Of a stretch of DNA of 63,355 nt, positions 32,859 through 41,299 are shown one piece after another. Numbering within the stretch: position 1 is the stretch's first letter; each line of letters opens with the position of its first letter. The notes beneath the pieces were generated by a model that ran no database searches, was not told where the DNA came from, and worked only from the letters and a program-made list of their open reading frames with translations. Where the stretch lies: assembly GCF_018882325.1 (NCBI RefSeq), contig NZ_JACVOQ010000008.1, forward strand, positions 1-63,355. The letters are read 5' to 3'. Source of the DNA: Polynucleobacter sp. 78F-HAINBA (lineage in GTDB: Bacteria > Pseudomonadota > Gammaproteobacteria > Burkholderiales > Burkholderiaceae). Made by a program: the position numbers and the translations under genes.

Positions 32859-35675
32859 ATGACCGAATTTGCCGCCCAAATTGAATTTTTAAAGCAGCAC
32901 TCCAGCTACGCTCAACGCTGGCTTAATTCTCACCCTGAATGGGAGGATTGGCTCCAGTCTCAAGCCGCCTTTAAGGTCGATGTCTCGGGTATTCGGGGTT
33001 TACTGAGCCCTTGTCAGGATGCTTTAGCACTTCCGGAGCAGGATGAGGCTCAATTTATGGCGGATCTGAGGCTGGCGAGGCAGCGTCTTATGCTCTGGGT
33101 TGCCTGCCGAGATCTCAATGGTATGGCCGATCTCAATGAGGTGACTCATGCACTGAGTCATTTCGCTGAGGAGGCGCTGGCTCTTTCGATTGCCTATATA
33201 CGCGAGGATCTACAGCGTCGTTTTGGCATTCCTTGGAGCTCAGTCACGGACTCGGAGATGCCCTTGATGGTGGTGGGTATGGGTAAGTTAGGCGGTCTAG
33301 AGCTTAATCTCTCCTCTGATATTGACCTCATTTTTTTGTACGAGCATGAGGGCGATACTCAGGGCGGCCCCAAAAGCTTGTCCTATCACGAGTGGTTTAC
33401 TCGCATGGGTAAACGTTTGATTAAGCTCATGGCAGAGCATGATGCAAATGGCTTTGTATTTCGGGTGGATATGCGCCTGAGGCCAAATGGAGATTCAGGC
33501 CCTTTAGTTTGTAGTCTCGACATGCTTGAGGAATACTTGCTGGTACAGGGTAGAGAGTGGGAGCGCTACGCTTGGATTAAGGGTAGGTTAATTTCACCAT
33601 TGCCCGACTCACCCGCCTTTGCTTATTGTGAGCGTGAGCTCGATCAATTGATTCGCCCCTTTGTTTATCGCCGTCATTTAGATTACGGCGTGATTGCCTC
33701 CATCCGTGAATTGCATGCGCAGATTCAGCATGAAGCTGAGAAGCGTTCATCCAATCATCATGGTCGATCCAGGGATATTAAGTTGGGTCGTGGTGGCATC
33801 CGTGAAATTGAGTTCTTGGCGCAAATGTTTCAGTTGATGCGTGGAGGTACAGATCCTCGCTTTCGCATTCGACCTACTTTAGAAGTGTTGGATTTGATAA
33901 AGCAGCAAGGCATTTTGCCGGTTGATGAGGTGGATGATCTTAAGGCGGCTTACGTTTACCTGCGTCGCTTAGAGCATCGGATTCAGGTTTGGGAGGATCA
34001 ACAGACGCATTATTTACCTGAAGATGAGAGCACTCGTACTCGCTTGGCGGCGAGTATGACTGGCCCCAATCAAATTCAAGAGCAGTCCGCATTCCTTTCG
34101 AAGCTTGACCAACACCAAGCAGCAGTAGCCCAGTACTTTGAAAAAGCGTTTGTACTGGATGATGCTGCGCGTCTCGACAGTGCATCATTGCCTGCAGGAT
34201 GGGCGCCTGATAGCACTCTGTTTCCAGAGGCTGTGGCGCGGTGGTTGGTATGGGCTGATAGCTCTAAGCAGAGACAGTTGCCAGAAAAAAGCAGAATCAT
34301 CTTTAACAACCTCATTCGCAAGGCTGCAGATAGCCTACAAGCGGATCAGCCGATTGGGATTAGTGCGGACCATACCTTACTTCGTTTTTTTGATTTGTTG
34401 GAAGCAGTTGCCCGTCGCAGTGCGTATTTGTCGATTCTTGCTGAGTATCCACAGGCGCTATCGAATGTATTGGCTTTACTCAAAGCCTCTCAATGGGGTG
34501 CAGAGTATTTAACTAGACATCCCCATCTCTTGGATTACTTGCTCAACTCGCGTACTGAAAAGGCGTTGATTGAGAACCCCGAGCAGTACTGGCTAGAAGT
34601 TACAGCTACTTTGAAAATGCGCCTAGATGACGTGATGTCTGATGGTGATGGCTCAGAGCAGGCGATGGATATTTTGCGCATTACCCACCATACCGAAACC
34701 TTCATTACCTTGCTGGCAGATTTGGGAATTGGTGTCGATCATGAGCTTTCTGTGGAGAAGGTCAGCGATCATTTATCTGCTTTAGCCGACTTAATATTAC
34801 AGACCACTTTTGAACGTGTGTGGTCAAGCGTAGCTAATAAGTTTGAATTACCGCTTGATGCAACTGTGCCATTTGCAGTGATCTCCTATGGAAAGTTAGG
34901 TGGTAAAGAGTTGGGATATGCCTCGGACTTGGACTTGGTTTTCTTGTATCAAGCCGAGGAAACAGATTTTGCCGCTCAAGAAATTTATGCCTTACTCGCT
35001 AAGCGGATGATCAACTGGTTAACCGCCTATACATCGGCTGGCAGCCTATTTGAAATCGATACACGTTTGCGCCCAAATGGCTCCGCAGGATTTTTAGTAA
35101 CGAATGCCGATGCGTTTAAGAAATACCAGTTACGCGAGGGCGATAACGCTGCATGGGTTTGGGAGCATCAAGCCCTAACGCGCGCAAGGTTCTCCGCGGG
35201 AAGTAAGGTTGTTGGAGGGTTCTTTGACGATGTTCGTTCTGAGGTTTTAAGTCAGAAGCGCGATGTTGATCAGTTGCGTCATGAGATTTTGGAAATGCGC
35301 CGCAAGGTTCATGCCGGGCATCCAAACCCTACCCCCGATTTTGATTTAAAGCATGATGCCGGAGGCATGGTCGATATTGAATTCATCGTGCAATTTTTAG
35401 TCTTGGCATTTTCAAATACCCACCCACAGCTTATTGGCAACCTGGGGAATATCGCCTTACTACGAATAGCTGGAGAGGTGGGTTTAATTCAGGTCTCAAT
35501 GGCTCAAGAGGTTGCCGATGCTTATCGTCTGCTCCGAGCGCGTCAACATCGCTTACGTTTAGATGGTGCTGAAAAGACGCGGGTAGATTTGGGGCTTGAG
35601 CCTCAACTGGTTCAAGCAAGAGAAGTGGTGCTGGCTTTATGGCAAGAAATATTTCTTGCCCCTTCGGACGCTTGA
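32859..35675 (+). CDS. glnE: Glutamine synthetase adenylyltransferase/deadenylase
   Basis: GlnE adds and removes AMP on glutamine synthetase in response to PII and glutamine. At 938 residues it is full length. Two nucleotidyltransferase domains are visible. The N-terminal deadenylylase domain has GMGKLGGLELNLSSDIDLIF near residue 140. The C-terminal adenylyltransferase domain has SYGKLGGKELGYASDLDLVF near residue 675. Each is followed by a helical domain with RGGIREIEF or GGMVDIEFIVQ. It diverges from yhdP with 78 bp between starts. A TAATAT hexamer lies 6 nt before the ATG, but GGAG is also present only 2 nt away. Confidence 0.97.
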   Translation: MTEFAAQIEFLKQHSSYAQRWLNSHPEWEDWLQSQAAFKVDVSGIRGLLSPCQDALALPEQDEAQFMADLRLARQRLMLWVACRDLNGMADLNEVTHALSHFAEEALALSIAYIREDLQRRFGIPWSSVTDSEMPLMVVGMGKLGGLELNLSSDIDLIFLYEHEGDTQGGPKSLSYHEWFTRMGKRLIKLMAEHDANGFVFRVDMRLRPNGDSGPLVCSLDMLEEYLLVQGREWERYAWIKGRLISPLPDSPAFAYCERELDQLIRPFVYRRHLDYGVIASIRELHAQIQHEAEKRSSNHHGRSRDIKLGRGGIREIEFLAQMFQLMRGGTDPRFRIRPTLEVLDLIKQQGILPVDEVDDLKAAYVYLRRLEHRIQVWEDQQTHYLPEDESTRTRLAASMTGPNQIQEQSAFLSKLDQHQAAVAQYFEKAFVLDDAARLDSASLPAGWAPDSTLFPEAVARWLVWADSSKQRQLPEKSRIIFNNLIRKAADSLQADQPIGISADHTLLRFFDLLEAVARRSAYLSILAEYPQALSNVLALLKASQWGAEYLTRHPHLLDYLLNSRTEKALIENPEQYWLEVTATLKMRLDDVMSDGDGSEQAMDILRITHHTETFITLLADLGIGVDHELSVEKVSDHLSALADLILQTTFERVWSSVANKFELPLDATVPFAVISYGKLGGKELGYASDLDLVFLYQAEETDFAAQEIYALLAKRMINWLTAYTSAGSLFEIDTRLRPNGSAGFLVTNADAFKKYQLREGDNAAWVWEHQALTRARFSAGSKVVGGFFDDVRSEVLSQKRDVDQLRHEILEMRRKVHAGHPNPTPDFDLKHDAGGMVDIEFIVQFLVLAFSNTHPQLIGNLGNIALLRIAGEVGLIQVSMAQEVADAYRLLRARQHRLRLDGAEKTRVDLGLEPQLVQAREVVLALWQEIFLAPSDA
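35641..35660. repeat. 20-bp perfect palindrome in the 3' end of glnE
   Basis: GGCAAGAAAT is followed immediately by its exact complement ATTTCTTGCC. In RNA it would fold as an 8-bp stem with an ATAT loop. It lies inside the last codons of glnE and 21-40 bp beyond the recN stop on the other strand. A second small stem, GAAAAAC/GTTTTTC at 35674-35690, has the recN stop codon in its loop. Confidence 0.6.
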
Positions 35676-35680
35676 AAAAC

Positions 35681-37351
35681 CTAGTTTTTCTCTAACAGTT
35701 CTCGAGCGTGTCGACGTGTAGTGTCGGTAATCGTTGCTCCGCCCAACATGCGGGCAACTTCTTCCACTCGCTCAGGCCTTCCAAGCGGCATGACTTGGGA
35801 AAGGGTTTTATCGTCCGCCTGAGATTTACTTACCTTCAAATGATGATTGCCTTGTGCAGCTACTTGTGGCAAGTGGGTCACACAGAGAATTTGATGTGAT
35901 TGGCCAAGCTGCCGCAATAATTTTCCAACCGTCTCCGCAACAGCTCCACCGATGCCGGCGTCAACCTCATCAAATATAAGTGTGGGTGTGAATGATGCTT
36001 TGCTGGTGATCACGCTAATGGCTAAGCTAATACGAGCCAATTCACCGCCGGAGGCTACTTTAGCTAATGCACGTGGGGTGCTGCCAGCATGACCTGCAAC
36101 CAGAAATTCAATTTGCTCTAGACCATGAGCACCACCTTCGGCAAGAGGTAGCAAAGCAATTTCCAGTTGCCCGCCTGCCATGGATAGGTCTTGCATGGCA
36201 GTGGTAACTTGTTTTCCTAAATCTAGCGCAGCTTTATTGCGTTTTTGCGAGAGTTGCTTTGCTTGCTTAAGATACGCAAGCTCTTCTTGCTTCACTTTTT
36301 CACGTAAAGCTTCAATATTTTGAGAAGCGGTTAATGCCTCTAAACGTTCGGTGGTCTCGATAAGGAGTTTTGGCAAATCATCTGCTTCGGTGCGATATTT
36401 TCTAGCTGCGCTATGGAGGGCTTGCATGCGCTCCTCTACTTCGCTGAGACGCGCAGGATCTAAATCGAGTTTTTGCAAATAACGATTGAGACTATGCACC
36501 GCTTCATCTATCTGAATTTGTGCTGACTCTAAAGCTTGGCTAATATCGCTGAGTGCGGAGTCGTGCTCTGCTAATCCACTCATGTTGCTGCTGACTTTAG
36601 AGAGGGTTGACTCAACTGAGTTATCTGCCTCACTCAGGACATCGATCGCTTCTTGGCAGCCACTAATAATTTTTGCGCCATTAGCTAGACGAGCATGCTC
36701 ACTTTGAATGGTTGTCCATTCACCTTCTTGCGGAGAAAGTTCAGTGAGTTCCTCCAATTGCCATTCCAAACGTTCGCGCTCGCGCTCAATATCTTGGCCA
36801 GCATTTTCTGCTTGCTCTAGTTTGCGACGTGATTCATTGAGGGTTTTAAATAATTGAGAGACCTCGGCGGCCAGATCCATATGATTCGCATGGCGATCCA
36901 ATAGTTCACGTTGCGCACCACCTTTGAGTAATAGTTGATGCGCGTGTTGCCCATGAATATCTACTAATTGATCGCCTGCTTCACGGAGCTGCGCCAAGGT
37001 TGCTACGCTACCGTTAATGAAAGCTCGGCTGCGACCATTTACTTCTACAGTTCTTTTGAGGAGCAGGCTTTGCCCTTCATCTTCAAGTGGAAAGCCTTGT
37101 TCATCAAGCCATTGATTGAAGTGATCAATTTGCTGTGGATCAATTCGAAAGAGGGCGCTAATTTCTGCGCGGTTACAGCCTTCACGAATTTGACTGCTAT
37201 CTGCACGCTCACCCAACACGAGGCTAAGTGCATCTAAGAGAATGGATTTGCCGGCACCTGTTTCACCGGTGAGGACCGTGAAGCCCGAGGAAAGATCTAG
37301 CTCTAGCTGGTCAACGATGACAAAGTCACGAAGCGATAGGGTTTGAAGCAT
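35681..37351 (-). CDS. recN: DNA repair protein RecN
   Basis: RecN is an SMC-like ATPase that tethers DNA ends during double-strand break repair. The 556 residues have Walker A GETGAGKSIL near residue 30, long coiled-coil stretches from about 155 to 380, the ABC signature VASGGELARISLAI, and Walker B TLIFDEVDAGIGG. It lies 26 bp downstream of nadK in the same direction. That pairing is common in proteobacteria. I see no LexA box that I can support. Confidence 0.97.
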   Translation of the reverse strand: MLQTLSLRDFVIVDQLELDLSSGFTVLTGETGAGKSILLDALSLVLGERADSSQIREGCNRAEISALFRIDPQQIDHFNQWLDEQGFPLEDEGQSLLLKRTVEVNGRSRAFINGSVATLAQLREAGDQLVDIHGQHAHQLLLKGGAQRELLDRHANHMDLAAEVSQLFKTLNESRRKLEQAENAGQDIERERERLEWQLEELTELSPQEGEWTTIQSEHARLANGAKIISGCQEAIDVLSEADNSVESTLSKVSSNMSGLAEHDSALSDISQALESAQIQIDEAVHSLNRYLQKLDLDPARLSEVEERMQALHSAARKYRTEADDLPKLLIETTERLEALTASQNIEALREKVKQEELAYLKQAKQLSQKRNKAALDLGKQVTTAMQDLSMAGGQLEIALLPLAEGGAHGLEQIEFLVAGHAGSTPRALAKVASGGELARISLAISVITSKASFTPTLIFDEVDAGIGGAVAETVGKLLRQLGQSHQILCVTHLPQVAAQGNHHLKVSKSQADDKTLSQVMPLGRPERVEEVARMLGGATITDTTRRHARELLEKN

Positions 37352-37377
37352 GCCTTAGCGTACCGAAAAATTCGACA

Positions 37378-38283
37378 TCAGAATGTCGATGGATACTCAT
37401 TCCAATGTAACTTTTCTCGCAAGGTTTTGTAGTCACTATGGCTGCGAGGGTGAAGTAGGGTGATTGTTTTTTTAGATTGACTGACTTCAATAGTGTCACC
37501 CGATTGCAAGTCGGTTTGGGATTGCATATCAAAGTTCACAATCACTTCTCTGCCATCAACCACCTCGATGCTCACCACAATATCTTGCGGTAATACGATA
37601 GGGCGATTGGATAAAGAATGTGGGGCAATAGGTGCCAATAGAATTCCTGCTACCCGGGGATGCAAGATGGGGCCGCCGGCAGACAAGGCATAAGCAGTTG
37701 AGCCGGTAGGTGTTGACACAATCAAACCATCGGAACGTTGGTTATACATAAATGAACCGTTAACGCGCACTGCAAGCTCGACCATTCCGGAAATTCCAGA
37801 GCGATTAACTACGACATCATTGAGAGCGAGGGCTTGATTAATCTCTTTGCCATTGCGCATCACCACTGCATCAAGCAGTGTTCTGGTGTCCGCTTCGTAT
37901 TCACCAGCAATAATTTGCGGCAAAACAGTTTGAACATTCTGAATGGGGATGTCGGTCATGTAGCCCAAGCGACCCATATTGATACCCACCAGAGGTACAT
38001 TGCTGCCAGCCAATTGACGTCCAATACCAAGCATCGTGCCATCACCACCTAAAACGACTGCTAGATCGATGGCACCCGCAAATTCTTCGACTTTTTTAAT
38101 CGGATAGGCGGTTAGTCCCAAATGGCTTGCGGTAGCGCTTTCGACAAAGACTTCACAGTCTTGCTCAGTTAATAGGGTTGCGAGGTCCTTGAGGCGCTCT
38201 TGCATGCCGTCAGCCTGATATTTGCCAACGAGTGCAACCCGGCTAAATGCCTTTTTGCTGGAATTTGGGGATGGGCTTAACAT
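37378..38283 (-). CDS. nadK: NAD kinase
   Basis: NadK phosphorylates NAD to NADP. From [22 protein letters not shown] the protein is 301 residues, near the usual 290-300. It has the catalytic GGDGTMLG motif, [20 protein letters not shown] and the [16 protein letters not shown] signature. A longer frame from 38358 would run antisense through the start of hrcA and is rejected. The chosen ATG has TTTAAT 6 nt upstream and no Shine-Dalgarno sequence. recN follows downstream. Confidence 0.96.
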   Translation of the reverse strand: MLSPSPNSSKKAFSRVALVGKYQADGMQERLKDLATLLTEQDCEVFVESATASHLGLTAYPIKKVEEFAGAIDLAVVLGGDGTMLGIGRQLAGSNVPLVGINMGRLGYMTDIPIQNVQTVLPQIIAGEYEADTRTLLDAVVMRNGKEINQALALNDVVVNRSGISGMVELAVRVNGSFMYNQRSDGLIVSTPTGSTAYALSAGGPILHPRVAGILLAPIAPHSLSNRPIVLPQDIVVSIEVVDGREVIVNFDMQSQTDLQSGDTIEVSQSKKTITLLHPRSHSDYKTLREKLHWNEYPSTF

Positions 38284-38289
38284 ATAACG

Positions 38290-38295
38290 ATTAAA
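38290..38295 (-). promoter_or_regulatory. -10-like element directly before nadK (leaderless candidate)
   Basis: TTTAAT on the minus strand, preceded by TGG as in an extended -10, ends 6 nt before the nadK ATG at 38283. It lies in the 37-bp gap shared with hrcA, where a plus-strand TAAAAT (38305-38310) stands 10 nt before the hrcA ATG. Confidence 0.45.
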
Positions 38296-38320
38296 CCATA
38301 CGCATAAAATCCCTTCCACT

Positions 38321-39343
38321 ATGGATGATCGTTCCCGCGCCTTACTGAAAACCCTCATCGAGCGCTATATCGAAGAGGGGCAGCCTATTGGCTCACGCAC
38401 CCTATCTCGATTCTCGGGATTGGATCTTTCTGCGGCCACGATTCGCAATGTCATGGCGGATTTAGAGGAAATGGGCTTGGTCACTAGCCCCCATACTTCT
38501 GCCGGCCGTATTCCGACGCCAAGGGGCTACCGTCTCTTTGTGGATACGATGGTGACCGTCCGCCCCTTGGAAGAAATTGCTACCCGTGAGATGGAAAAAG
38601 GCCTTTTGCCAGATTCCCCGCAAAGGGTCATGAACTCAGCTGCGCAAATTCTGTCCAATTTGACTCATTTCGCTGGGGTGGTGATGACACCTAAGCGGGC
38701 ACAAGTGTTCAAACACATCGAGTTCTTGCGGCTTGGCGAAGGCAAGATACTGCTCATCATGGTGACTCCTGAGGGTGATGTTCAAAACCGCATCCTCCCC
38801 ACCACACAAGACTACACGCCAAGCCAGTTGGTAGAGGCTGGTAATTACATCAATATGCAGTTCGCTGGTAAGAGCTTTGCTGAAGTGCGAGCACATCTAG
38901 CTTCAGATCTTGATAACTTACGCAGTGATATTTCTGGCTTGATGGCTTTGGCGCTTCACAGTGGCGTTAGCGATTACGGCATGGGCCAAGGAGACATGCT
39001 GCTATCGGGCGAGCGTCGTTTGCTCAATGTCGGTGACCTCAGTACTAATTTAGATAAGCTCCGCAAGATGTTTGACATGCTGGAGCAGAAGTCGGTACTC
39101 ATGCAGTTGTTGGATGTATCTAGTCATGCAGACGGCATTCAGATCTTTATTGGTGGTGAAAGTGATTTGCTGCCTTATGAAGATCTCGCCGTCATTAGTG
39201 CGCCTTATAGCGTGGATGGTCAGATTGTTGGAACGCTCGGCGTGATTGGCCCTACTCGCATGGCATACGATCGGGTAATTCCGATTGTCGACATTACTTC
39301 TAAATTGTTATCAGGCGCATTGAGTTCCCCAGTGGGATCTTGA
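38321..39343 (+). CDS. hrcA: Heat-inducible transcription repressor HrcA
   Basis: HrcA is a dimeric repressor that binds CIRCE operators and is kept active by GroEL, so misfolded protein relieves repression. It has 340 residues. The N-terminal winged helix shows [21 protein letters not shown] and the recognition region [17 protein letters not shown], followed by [18 protein letters not shown]. The C-terminal GAF-like domain ends in [21 protein letters not shown]. Its only visible target here is the CIRCE at 499-525 before groES. No CIRCE precedes hrcA, grpE or dnaK. Confidence 0.97.
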   Translation: MDDRSRALLKTLIERYIEEGQPIGSRTLSRFSGLDLSAATIRNVMADLEEMGLVTSPHTSAGRIPTPRGYRLFVDTMVTVRPLEEIATREMEKGLLPDSPQRVMNSAAQILSNLTHFAGVVMTPKRAQVFKHIEFLRLGEGKILLIMVTPEGDVQNRILPTTQDYTPSQLVEAGNYINMQFAGKSFAEVRAHLASDLDNLRSDISGLMALALHSGVSDYGMGQGDMLLSGERRLLNVGDLSTNLDKLRKMFDMLEQKSVLMQLLDVSSHADGIQIFIGGESDLLPYEDLAVISAPYSVDGQIVGTLGVIGPTRMAYDRVIPIVDITSKLLSGALSSPVGS

Positions 39344-39387
39344 TAGCAATCTCATTTTTAATTTTCTTTAATTAAGACGGATCCTCC

Positions 39388-40482
39388 TTGAATCAGAACC
39401 CTCACTTACGCCCTTCTAAGACAGCAGTGTTATTGCTGAACTTGGGAACTCCTTCTGCGCCAACTGCTAAGGCAGTGAGAGCTTATCTCAAAGAATTTCT
39501 ATCAGATCCACGCGTTGTAGAAATCCCGCGCATTATTTGGTGGTGCATTTTGAACGGCATTATTTTGCCGATTCGTAGTGGCGCTTCTGCAAAGAAATAC
39601 GCTTCTATTTGGTTGCCAAAACTAGGTTCGCCATTAATGCATTATTCACGCCTTCAAGCAAAAGAGTTGGGTGAGAAATTTGCTAATCACGGTGAAGTAG
39701 TGCTGGTGGATCTAGCCATGCGCTATGGTGAGCCTTCAACCCAGCAAGCCCTGGAAGCCTTGCAGGCACAGGGTATGGAACGTCTTTTGTTGTTACCGCT
39801 ATACCCGCAGTATTCAGCAACAACGACTGCTTCCAGTTTTGATGAAGTGTTTCGTGTCCTGGGAACATGGCGTAATCAGCCTGAGCTGCGCTTGGTAAAG
39901 CACTATCACGACAACCCTGCTTACATCACTGCGTTACGTGATCAAGTGCTCGGCGCATGGGATAAAGATGGCCGTCCAGATTTCGCTGCTGGCGATCGTC
40001 TTGTGATGTCTTTCCATGGCTTGCCTAAGCGCAATTTAATGAAGGGTGACCCCTATCATTGCGAGTGCTTAAAAACCGGTCGCCTGCTTGGCGAGTCTTT
40101 GGGCTTAGAGCTTGGACAATATTTAGTTACCTTCCAATCTCGCTTTGGTAAAGCGGAGTGGCTCAAACCCTATACAGCCCCAACGATTGAAAAGCTAGGC
40201 AAAGAAGGTTGCAAGCGAGTGGATATTTTTTGCCCAGGTTTTCCGGCGGATTGCTTGGAGACTTTAGAAGAGATTGCTATGGAAGCGCGCGAGATCTTTT
40301 TGGAGCATGGCGGTAAAGATTACCGTTATATTCCTTGCCTCAATAGCAATCCAAAATGGATCGATGCGATGTACGACATCGCCCAACAACATATGTCAGG
40401 TTGGAGCTTAGGTGTGGAGTCTGATGCGGTATTGCAAGAACGTGATCGTCTAGCTGAGTTGGCTAAAGCCAAAATTGCTTAA
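39388..40482 (+). CDS. hemH: Ferrochelatase
   Basis: HemH inserts ferrous iron into protoporphyrin IX, the last step of protoheme synthesis. At 364 residues it has KTAVLLLNLGTPSAPT near the N-terminus, the metal-site histidine in VMSFHGLPKRN, and LVTFQSRFGKAEWLKPYT plus FCPGFPADCLETLEEI. The start is a TTG at 39388; the sequence MNQNPHLRPSKT fits the family. No ATG is available before the conserved region. It lies 44 bp after hrcA and 82 bp before grpE, an arrangement typical of Burkholderiales. Confidence 0.95.
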   Translation: MNQNPHLRPSKTAVLLLNLGTPSAPTAKAVRAYLKEFLSDPRVVEIPRIIWWCILNGIILPIRSGASAKKYASIWLPKLGSPLMHYSRLQAKELGEKFANHGEVVLVDLAMRYGEPSTQQALEALQAQGMERLLLLPLYPQYSATTTASSFDEVFRVLGTWRNQPELRLVKHYHDNPAYITALRDQVLGAWDKDGRPDFAAGDRLVMSFHGLPKRNLMKGDPYHCECLKTGRLLGESLGLELGQYLVTFQSRFGKAEWLKPYTAPTIEKLGKEGCKRVDIFCPGFPADCLETLEEIAMEAREIFLEHGGKDYRYIPCLNSNPKWIDAMYDIAQQHMSGWSLGVESDAVLQERDRLAELAKAKIA

Positions 40483-40493
40483 ACTCAGTTGCA

Positions 40494-40522
40494 CTTGAAA
40501 TTGCTTTAATCGGCCCCATATT
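40494..40522 (+). promoter_or_regulatory. Sigma32 (heat-shock) promoter of grpE
   Basis: CTTGAAA (40494-40500), a 13-bp spacer and CCCCATATT (40514-40522) match the sigma32 consensus closely. Transcription would start near 40529-40532, leaving about 35 nt before the grpE start. Confidence 0.85.
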
Positions 40523-40564
40523 GTTGAGAAGTAGCCATTCTGATAGAAAAGTGAATTTGCACCT

Positions 40565-41125
40565 ATGACCCAAGAAAATCAAAATCCATCCCCTGAGCAG
40601 GAAAACATTGCCGTTGATCCTCAGGCCGAGGCTGGTGCCAATGCTGCTCCTGCAGAAGCTGAAGCAAAGACGCCTGAGCAAGAGATTGCCGAGTTAAATC
40701 AAAAGCTAACGGAGATGCAAGACAACTACCTCCGCGCAAAAGCCGAGGGTGAGAATATTCGTCGTCGTGCTGCCGAGGATGTTTCTAAGGCGCATAAGTT
40801 TGCGATTGAGAGTTTTGCCGAGCATCTCGTGCCGGTAACGGATAGCTTGTACGCAGCCTTAAATGCAGAGGCGGTTGATGCCAAAGCCTTTAAAGAGGGT
40901 CTGGAAATCACCTTAAAGCAGTTGCTCTCCGCCTTTGAAAAAGGCCGCATGACCGAGATTAATCCAGCTGTAGGCGACAAGTTTGATCCTCACCACCACC
41001 AGGCGATTGCTTCCGTACCGTCGGAACAAGAGGCCAATACCGTGGTTTCAGTGCTTCAGAGGGGTTATTCCATCGCTGATCGCATTTTGCGCCCAGCCTT
41101 GGTAACCGTGAGCGCACCGAAATAA
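40565..41125 (+). CDS. grpE: Nucleotide exchange factor GrpE
   Basis: GrpE is the dimeric exchange factor that releases ADP from DnaK. At 186 residues it has an acidic, Pro/Glu-rich N-terminus, a long helix around residues 40-75 ([20 protein letters not shown]), and the C-terminal beta domain signature with [12 protein letters not shown] and [19 protein letters not shown]. No clear Shine-Dalgarno sequence precedes the ATG. It has its own sigma32 promoter and is closed off from dnaK by two terminators. Confidence 0.97.
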   Translation: MTQENQNPSPEQENIAVDPQAEAGANAAPAEAEAKTPEQEIAELNQKLTEMQDNYLRAKAEGENIRRRAAEDVSKAHKFAIESFAEHLVPVTDSLYAALNAEAVDAKAFKEGLEITLKQLLSAFEKGRMTEINPAVGDKFDPHHHQAIASVPSEQEANTVVSVLQRGYSIADRILRPALVTVSAPK

Positions 41126-41132
41126 GTCATTT

Positions 41133-41155
41133 AAACCCCTAAATTAGGGGTTTTT
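41133..41155 (+). terminator. First terminator after grpE
   Basis: AAACCCCTAA and TTAGGGGTTT (41133-41142, 41144-41153) form a near-perfect hairpin followed by Ts to 41155. It begins 8 bp after the grpE stop codon. Confidence 0.88.
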
Positions 41156-41171
41156 CACCAAAAAGCGGGAT

Positions 41172-41196
41172 AAAAAGGCAGAAATCTGCCTTTTTT
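41172..41196 (+). terminator. Second tandem terminator after grpE
   Basis: AAAAAGGCAGA pairs with TCTGCCTTTTT around a two-base centre, followed by a run of six Ts. Its A/T flanks are symmetric, so it can act on either strand. It stands only 13 bp before the dnaK sigma32 promoter. Confidence 0.88.
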
Positions 41197-41208
41197 GCAT
41201 TTTTAGCC

Positions 41209-41237
41209 CTTGAATTCCTTCTTTTTGACCCCATTTA
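41209..41237 (+). promoter_or_regulatory. Sigma32 (heat-shock) promoter of dnaK
   Basis: CTTGAAT (41209-41215), a 13-bp spacer and a perfect CCCCATTTA (41229-41237) form the best sigma32 promoter in the window. Transcription would start near 41244-41247, giving a leader of about 55 nt. Confidence 0.9.
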
Positions 41238-41299
41238 TTGAATATCGATTTATTCGCAGTTTTACGAAATTACACATAACTTAATTTTTTGGAGCCATT

